A DNA stretch of 15,000 nucleotides from contig NC_135551.1 in assembly GCF_964340395.1 (NCBI RefSeq), positions 8,126,879-8,141,878 of the forward strand, in the 5' to 3' direction. The position numbers and the translations under genes were made by a program. The notes under the pieces were generated by a model. That model searched no databases. It was not told where the DNA came from and was given only the letters and a program-made list of their open reading frames with translations. Each line of letters starts with the position of its first letter. Within the stretch, counting starts at the first letter, position 1. Source of the DNA: Glandiceps talaboti (Eukaryota > Hemichordata > Enteropneusta > Spengelidae). Shown here in pieces: positions 9,661 through 15,000 of this stretch.

Positions 9661-9862
9661 GGTTGAGATAATGATTAAAATAATGATAACGACACTACAT
9701 TGATATTTTTGTGAATATCTTGTAACACAGGAATCTATGCATTATGCACACAAGCTACCAGAACATGTGACTAATGAATGCATATTATAGTAGCATACGT
9801 TATTTTAATCAGTGACTCATAGATAGTAATATATGTTTCTCTCTTCTATTTTATTATATCAG

Positions 9863-9937
9863 GTGAAAATGTGTGTATAACTTCAGCAGATGAACTAACC
9901 AAATGTGGAGAGGATATCTTTGATAAGGTGGAGACAT
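9863..9937 (+). CDS. CD164: CD164/endolyn-like sialomucin, internal exon
   Basis: This 75-nt exon encodes ENVCITSADELTKCGEDIFD followed by KVET, with split codons at both ends (two bases at the start, one at the end), so both flanking introns are phase 1. The acceptor is a pyrimidine-rich CTCTCTTCTATTTTATTATATCAG and the donor is a consensus GTAAGT (9938). The other two frames contain stops. The spacing Cys-9-Cys-10-Cys, with the third Cys rebuilt at the junction with the next exon (T|GT), resembles the last cysteines of the CD164 ectodomain before the mucin stalk. CD164 is a heavily glycosylated type I membrane protein of endosomes, lysosomes and the cell surface, involved in adhesion and trafficking. 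Assignment of this exon rests mainly on its phase and cysteine match with the downstream exon; it is too short to be diagnostic alone. Exons encoding the signal peptide and N-terminal part were not found upstream in the window. Confidence 0.75.
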
Positions 9938-12002
9938 GTAAGTGATAACATCAAGCTATTTTATGGAATTGATAGTCCAAGGATGATGACAAACAATCCT
10001 CCACTGATATGTTCCTGAAGTGAAAATAGAGGACCCCATTGGAAATATGTGTGTTTTCAAAATACTTTCCTGTCCTACTATAATCTTCTAAATTATTGCA
10101 TAATCAGCTATAATTCAATCAGACAACTAGAAACAGTTGTAAACTATGGTAGCTCTATGACAAATAGTGGTCTTGATGAGGGATAATATTATTAATTTTA
10201 AGTTAAATATGTATATGATGTGAGAATTACTATGCTAGACATACTGGTAACACATAGATTCTCCTTTCTGCAATTAAAGGGTGCACATGTAGTTGTTGAT
10301 AATTACAGCCCCTGGGCCTAGAAAATGGTAAAAGTCATTGGAACACCTGCAATATGATAGAAGATGAAATACACTTCGTTACAACCTGCAACAACTATAA
10401 CATTGAGAGACAACAAATGTATACCAGACTATTGTGCAATCAGTGATCTAGGCAATTTGAAAGAACTGTACAATGATCGAAACAAAATTTATTAGTCTTT
10501 TTACTCTGATCAAAGACACATATTTATGGCACTGACAACGAGAACTTTCATAAAATCAGCATTTATCAAAAGGAAAGACATTCTACAGAGTTAAAAGATA
10601 TTACCAAACACTTGTTGCAGAAAATCCAATGGAGAAATGTAGTTTTCTTAACAAATGCAATAGAGATTCTATTCTATTCTGTTCTGTTATGTTCTGCTCT
10701 GTTCTGTTCTATTCTATTCTATTCTATTCTATTCTATTCTATTCTATTCTATTCTATTCTATTCTATTCTATTCTATTCTATTCATTGACATTGGAGTTT
10801 AGACTTTTTACAAAGCTGGATGTAACTTGTGAGATGACTGGGTATAAAGTTTATTGTAATTATATAGACAAACTTGCCATATAATATTTGTTTATGATAA
10901 TCTTGCAAAATCTCCACTTCTGATGAGGTATGTACTTGTTAGCAGTATGAGCTACTAGAGACCTCTTGTCCTACAACTATCCTGAATGTTCATATCAGAA
11001 ACAATTGGAGAGATTGCTTATTTTGATTATCATGTACAAACTGACATCTGGTGTGTTCTCATTAGGATGGATATAAACACATTGGACATTGAAAGATTTA
11101 TGAGTAGAATTTGACAGATAGCCTGTGATTACTTATTGCCATATCTGGAAATGACATCATTTTCTAATTTTAGACAAACAAAACAGTGCGTCTTTCAGGC
11201 AAACTGAAAATAATACAACTTATTACAAGGTTATATGATTTGAAAATTATGTATATGAAACCATACTATATGTCATCAGGTGAACTCCTTCCATCAATGC
11301 CACGCAAGGTTCTAAAAGTTTGGAAAACATGCCAGTAGTGCTAGTATTTTGTAACTACTTCTGCATTTGTCACCCACCTGCTCTTAGAGCACCAATATGC
11401 AAATATGTATAAATTTGCATAAAAGATATCATTTTTAACATATAAGATGACTTCATTTGAATAATAATACTACAGGTGTTCGACTTAAAGAGGAATGTCT
11501 TTCAAAGAAATAAAGGCATTTTTTAAAAATAAACATTGGTTGTGGAGAGTCAGTTCATGATTTCACATTATAAATTTCACTTGATTTCCAAGAAATATCA
11601 AATTGAAACTGCATGTTGATCACCTTTATTGTTCTGCCAGTGGTACACTTTTGCATCATGGGAATTAGCATGAATATTTATTAGATGAGGATGTTAATGA
11701 TTATCCTATAGGAAAGAAGTGTTGAGGAGTCATGAATATTAAGTGATCATCTCATCCATATTCATGTCTGCTAAGACCCATGAGGCAATGGTGTAACACT
11801 AAAAGAACAACAGAGATGGAAATATATTAAATAATTTATATTTGGCGTTTCTTGGCTGTGAACAAAATTTATGTTATTTAGAATTATGGAATGACTCTCC
11901 AGAACCCAACTAGGACTGCAGTTATAAATGAAGGACAGGTGCAATATACTGACAACACTGTAGTGGTTGAGAGGATAATGTCTTGAATACCTTCTACTTC
12001 AG
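9938..12002 (+). other. CD164: Phase-1 intron of the CD164-like gene
   Basis: The intron begins GTAAGT and ends TACCTTCTACTTCAG, both good consensus sites, and is 2,065 bp. It holds the (ATTCT)n repeat at 10665-10784 and a region near 11665-11770 with three ATGAATAT-like segments, one of them inverted. Possible cryptic acceptors (for example before 11476) lead quickly to stops or lack donors, so I see no further exon. Vertebrate CD164 has alternative cassette exons in the mucin region, but none is recognisable here. Confidence 0.75.
10665..10784. repeat. (ATTCT)n pentanucleotide repeat in intron
   Basis: About 24 pentanucleotide units. The right part (about 10709-10784) is pure ATTCT; the left part has ATTCT mixed with GTTCT, GTTAT and GCTCT variants. 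Because five is not a multiple of three, it yields a spurious open frame of repeating Phe-Tyr-Ser-Ile-Leu, which is not a protein. The same motif is the one that expands in the human ATXN10 intron, but no functional parallel is implied. Confidence 0.95.
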
Positions 12003-12397
12003 GTACAACTGCTAAGGCAGCTACATCACCTGCACCTGCAAGCACACAGGCTGGAGGTACAACAGAAAACAACGCAACTGAGGCAGCACCAACATCAGAG
12101 GGTGAGACAACCCCTGCATCAAAGAATCCAACAACAGCTGCATCAGAGAGTGACACAACCCCTGCAGAGGAACAGACAACACCCTCCACATCACAGTCAC
12201 CAGGTGAAACCACCGAACCTGCAGGGGGTGAAACTACCAAGTCCACAGAAGAACCTAGTGAGTCATTCATATCAGAAGCCTCATTTGATGCCGCTAGTTT
12301 TATTGGTGGCATTATTCTCTGTGGTGGTCTCATACTTGTTATTTTCTTAGGTGTGAAATTTTATCAGAGTAGAAACAAAAACTATCACACTTTGTAA
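12003..12397 (+). CDS. CD164: CD164/endolyn-like sialomucin, last coding exon
   Basis: The first two bases complete a Cys codon begun in the previous exon; 130 residues and a TAA stop (12395-12397) follow. Residues 1-88 are a Thr/Ser/Pro/Glu-rich mucin stalk with degenerate repeats (TTPA, GETT, TTPST) and one N-glycosylation sequon (NAT, about residue 23). Residues about 94-103 read FDAASFIGGI, which I recognise as the conserved entry into the CD164 membrane helix. One hydrophobic segment spans about residues 98-117, followed by a basic stop-transfer and a 13-residue tail (KFYQSRNKNYHTL). The terminal YHTL is a tyrosine-based YXXPhi signal; in mammalian endolyn this end of the tail directs lysosomal delivery through adaptor complexes. 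The exon is clearly less AT-rich than its surroundings. Open frames on the opposite strand and in another + frame here are shadows. The match of stalk, helix, tail length and exact C-terminus makes the family call firm. Confidence 0.93.
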
Positions 12398-12403
12398 AAT
12401 AAA
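12398..12403 (+). terminator. Candidate poly(A) signal at the stop codon
   Basis: AATAAA starts at the first base after the TAA stop. If used, the 3' UTR would be only some 20-30 bases long, so it is either a very compact 3' end or not the main signal. Two more AATAAA hexamers follow in the MITE at 12745-12750 and across its right edge at 12780-12785. Confidence 0.4.
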
Positions 12404-12428
12404 AGTACAAATTAAAAGTGATATATAG

Positions 12429-12781
12429 TTAAAGTGGCCATATGGATGAGGATTGGGTTTATATTTTGGATTTCTAATTTTTTGGAATAATTTAATCATG
12501 GCTTCCTACTTGAAAAATCGATGTGAAACAACATATGTCCAGTCCTTGTTGTAACTCAAAAAATTGGAATATATTAATACATGTCTGAAATGTTTTGTTA
12601 TTGAACATATAATAGCAAACATTTTACACATTTGTTAGCTGTTTGCGATGTATGTATTGAGTTACAAACTTGCACACTGTTGTTTCATATTGATTTTTCA
12701 GTTAGGAAGCTGTGATAAAATTGTTTTACAAATTAAAAACCCTGAATAAATATCTAATTCTCATCCATACGACCACTTTAA
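12429..12781. mobile_element. TTAA-flanked foldback MITE, copy 1
   Basis: The left end TTAAAGTGGCCATATGGATG and the right end (reverse complement TTAAAGTGGTCGTATGGATG) form terminal inverted repeats of at least 30 bp. Pairing continues through most of the element: ATCATGGCTTCCTACTTGAA near 12496 pairs with the inverse of TTCAGTTAGGAAGCTGTGAT near 12697, and GTTGTAACTCAA near 12548 with TTGAGTTACAAAC near 12657. The 353 bp thus form a hairpin with arms of about 170 bp. TTAA at both ends fits a piggyBac-type target duplication, but TTAA is also part of the palindrome, so this is not proof. It begins 31 bp after the CD164 stop codon and carries AATAAA at 12745-12750 and, spanning the right boundary, 12780-12785. 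Confidence 0.85.
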
Positions 12782-12785
12782 TAAA
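12745..12785 (+). terminator. Candidate poly(A) signals within and at the edge of the MITE
   Basis: Two AATAAA hexamers (12745-12750 and 12780-12785) lie about 350-390 bp after the CD164 stop. A GT-rich stretch (TGATTTTGTGTGTGTTTAAC, about 12930-12949) lies too far away to be an obvious downstream element. Either hexamer would give a 3' UTR made mostly of the transposon. Confidence 0.4.
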
Positions 12786-13138
12786 GTGAAGCTAATTTTG
12801 TAAACTTAATGATATATTGCAAAAGTGTAAATGATCTCATTACCGGTATGTCCGAATCACAAATTTCATTGATTCACATGGTATTGATAAGATGGATAAT
12901 TTATGGTGCATGCCAGCACTGGTCACAGTGATTTTGTGTGTGTTTAACACTACACAACAGACATCAAAACTAAACTATGTTTTGGTCATCTAGTATAATT
13001 TGCATGCAGCCTGTTAAAAATTATTAAATTATATTGCAATGATGGTGCCATACATGTTTGATACTAAATAACACTTAATATTTTGTGCAAACTGAACCAT
13101 GTTTTCCCTCTATTTACATCATTTGTCAAACACTTCAT
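12786..13138. other. AT-rich spacer, no gene seen
   Basis: Nothing recognisable beyond a GT-rich stretch around 12930-12949. It may include the distal end of the CD164-like 3' UTR. Confidence 0.5.
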
Positions 13139-13388
13139 ATCAAGCATGTCCTCCTAGCTAACAACAAAAAACCAACCAACCCAAGCATGTCACTAAAATC
13201 AAACCAATTTTCATAAAGCATGTCCCCCTAACTCAACAAACCAATTTACATAAAGCATGTCCCCCTAACTCAACAAACCAATTTACATAAAGCATGTCCC
13301 CCTAACTCAAGAAACCAATTTACATAAAGCATGTCCCCCTAACTCAACAAACCAATTTAAAGAAGCATGGCCCTCTAACTCACAAACC
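13139..13388. repeat. 37-bp minisatellite
   Basis: Units starting AAAGCATGTCCCCCTAACTC recur at 13215, 13252, 13289 and 13326, an exact 37-bp period, and are nearly identical (one C/G change in CAACAAACC). Decayed units flank them: from about 13143 with AAGCATGTCCTCCTAGC and AAGCATGTCACTAAAATC on the left, and AAGCATGGCCCTCTAACTC at 13363 on the right. The contrast between near-identical centre and decayed edges points to recent expansion in the middle. No coding potential. Confidence 0.95.
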
Positions 13389-14156
13389 TAAAGGTACACA
13401 ATTAGTCTCAGTTATCAGTGCTGCTCCCATTTCCCCCAAAAATGTCACCCAAAGTTCTATTTGACACCAAATAATTATTTGAAATTGTGTATTTTGTTAA
13501 TATTTGTTTATCAATGAATGAGAAGTGCATATTCATGCAAACAGTGCCTTAAAAAGTTGAAATTTACTCTGTGCTGGTTGTAACTGTAGATGGTATTGAC
13601 CATATTACACACAGCAACACCCTGTGAAATCCAATTATATAATTGCAGTATATGCTCATTTCCCCATGATGACCTGGAACACATTGTGACATAAGTGTGA
13701 CTGTACACTTTGTGCCTCCATAGAATATGATGAATCAATATAAGAAACAGCTGTTACATTGGTTACTATAGCAACAGTACGTTGATTAGCATAAATATAC
13801 AATGTTTAAGCTATGTTGTTGTGGAAATTGAATGGCACCTGACAGATACAAGAGGTGGTCAAATCAAGTAATTGTACCGTAGGTGACCAAATGTTGCACC
13901 TCCAGTGATGGATGCAACCAGTTTAATAGACTGTTTACTTGCATTGGTGTGTTACATTGTTAGCTGTTGTATCTCCTAGCTGTCATATCCAAGGGCTACA
14001 AAGGAAGGGCTAGTAGGCATGGCAGCTAACGGTATAACAAAACTCTGCAGTAAACAGGTCACCAGTTTTGGAGGATGAATTTATATTTCTCGGACTGAAA
14101 ACAAGTGTGCATGGCTAAAATTTAAACTGAATGATAAGTCGTCGTTGGCATTCCTG
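13389..14156. other. Non-coding spacer
   Basis: No exon, RNA gene or defined repeat recognised. The 75-codon frame on the - strand at 13511-13738 has no recognisable domain and no supporting context. Confidence 0.55.
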
Positions 14157-14521
14157 TTAAAGTGGTTACATGGATGAGGATTAGGTATTTATTTTGGATT
14201 TTGGATTTTATACAACAATTTTATCTTGGCTTCCTACTTGAAAAATCAATGTGAAACAACATATACCAAGTCCTTGTATGACTCAATAAATAAGATTAAT
14301 AAATGTGTAAAAAATTTTGTTATTGTTTCTACAAGAACAAACTTTTCACAAATTTCTTTTTAATTTTTTTTTTCAATGTGTTGACTTACAAAGACACACT
14401 TAGTCAATGTTGTTTTGTATTGAATTTTCCAGTAGATAAATTGTTTTATAGATTATTAATAATCCAAAATAAATACCTAATCCTCAACCATGTGACCACT
14501 TTAACCATGTGACCACTTTAA
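14157..14521. mobile_element. TTAA-flanked foldback MITE, copy 2
   Basis: Same family as the element at 12429-12781. The left end is TTAAAGTGGTTACATGGATG and the right end is its imperfect inverse, ending TTAA at 14501-14504. Internal blocks are shared with copy 1 in the same order, such as GGCTTCCTACTTGAAAAATC, ATGTGAAACAACATAT and AGTCCTTGT. The right terminus is followed by an extra 17-bp repeat of itself (CCATGTGACCACTTTAA, 14488-14504 and 14505-14521). As in copy 1, the two halves are inverse to each other over most of their length. No transposase is present; the short frame at 14303-14512 is an A/T-tract artefact. Confidence 0.88.
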
Positions 14522-15000
14522 CCATTTGGTAATGGGTGATTAAAGTAAACTGTCATCCTTAAAAATCATTAAGGAACATTTTTCCACTGCCGCAACATTC
14601 GACACATCTTAAATAGCGCCATCGAGATGCTTGTGGTTGTGATGATGATGAAGAGTGTACACAGTGGTGATGATATCTTTCAAGTCTAATTTAGAAGCTT
14701 CACTTATATGTAATATATTCAAGTACAAAACAGTACCTTGTGTGTTTTCTAGAAGAGTTTAATTTGATGTTTTAGTTGTTAATCATGTTCCTTTCTTTTT
14801 GAGAAGTTGTATCAAGTCTATCCTAGCATGTGGAAGACAAAGCATGTCATTGAGATTTAAAGTCTAGCTGTCCTTTTGTTGGACGTCAATGCCCTCAGTA
14901 TTAAAGATAAACTGTTTTAAATAGAATGCTTTCATAAAAAGCTGCTAAATGCATGTTGAGTTTGGAAGAGACCCAAACTTTTTGAGCTTTGTAAATAGTT
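14522..15000. other. Non-coding stretch at the right edge
   Basis: No gene, RNA or repeat recognised, apart from a short GATGATGATGAA trinucleotide-like run near 14641. Confidence 0.5.

Noticed and set aside
10612-10884. 90-codon frame with repeating FYSIL
   Set aside because: Produced by the (ATTCT)n repeat inside an intron; a pentanucleotide repeat gives a five-residue cycle by arithmetic.
11476-11510. Acceptor-like ACTACAG with a short open frame as a cassette exon
   Set aside because: The frame that fits phase 1 hits a stop after a dozen codons and no donor precedes it.
11665-11770. Cluster of ATGAATAT / ATATTCAT segments as a further inverted-repeat element
   Set aside because: Matches are about 10-20 bases with gaps in an AT-rich background; not enough to define an element.
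11884-12333. 149-codon open frame on the - strand
   Set aside because: It is the antisense of the Thr/Ser/Pro-rich mucin exon; the low-complexity codons suppress stops on the opposite strand. The + frame has clear family identity.
12102-12350. 82-codon + strand frame rich in Gln/His/Pro
   Set aside because: An out-of-frame reading of the same mucin exon; no family match, and overlaps the well-supported CD164 frame.
1-15000. tRNA, rRNA, CRISPR, phage or bacterial operon features
   Set aside because: No tRNA-like box pair with a cloverleaf, no rRNA stretch, no regular short spacer array, and no packed open frames; the repeats present are eukaryotic satellites and MITEs.

Overview
The window looks like nuclear DNA from an invertebrate animal. 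It is strongly AT-rich, carries no prokaryotic-style packed genes, and is dominated by micro- and minisatellites, inverted-repeat transposon remnants and one split gene with GT-AG introns. I cannot name the species. The only protein evidence is a homologue of CD164/endolyn, a metazoan lysosomal sialomucin, so 'metazoan, probably invertebrate' is as far as the sequence goes.

One gene is supported: the 3' part of a CD164-like (endolyn, MUC24) gene on the + strand. Two coding exons are visible, 9863-9937 and 12003-12397, separated by a 2,065-bp phase-1 intron. The first encodes a Cys-spaced ectodomain segment. A third cysteine is rebuilt across the splice junction. The last exon encodes a Thr/Ser/Pro-rich mucin stalk, one transmembrane helix and a short tail ending in NYHTL, the endolyn lysosomal sorting signal. 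The first exon(s), with signal peptide and N-terminal mucin/Cys-rich region, were not found in the upstream 9.8 kb and probably lie outside the window, so most of the left two thirds may be a long intron.

Region by region: 1-1226 has no recognised feature; 1239-1573 is a foldback MITE with perfect terminal inverted repeats; 1574-4207 is featureless AT-rich DNA; 4208-4639 holds a CA microsatellite, a ~101-bp tandem duplication and a long hairpin; 4965-5266 is a second foldback with a C15 tract in its loop; about 5700-7570 is an old tandem array of ~180-200-bp monomers interrupted by a short retroposon-like insert; 7711-7734 is a juxtaposed acceptor/donor that fits a recursive splice site; 8194-9225 holds two Harbinger-like MITEs in opposite orientation; 9369-9660 is a 53-bp minisatellite; then come the CD164 exons with an (ATTCT)n repeat in the intron; 12429-12781 and 14157-14521 are two copies of one foldback MITE family, the first starting 31 bp after the CD164 stop codon; 13139-13388 is a 37-bp minisatellite.

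I see no new multi-gene system. The main points of interest are the density and variety of hairpin-forming elements, the foldback MITE that probably forms much of the CD164 3' UTR and supplies candidate poly(A) signals, the diverged satellite inside a probable intron, and the candidate recursive splice site.
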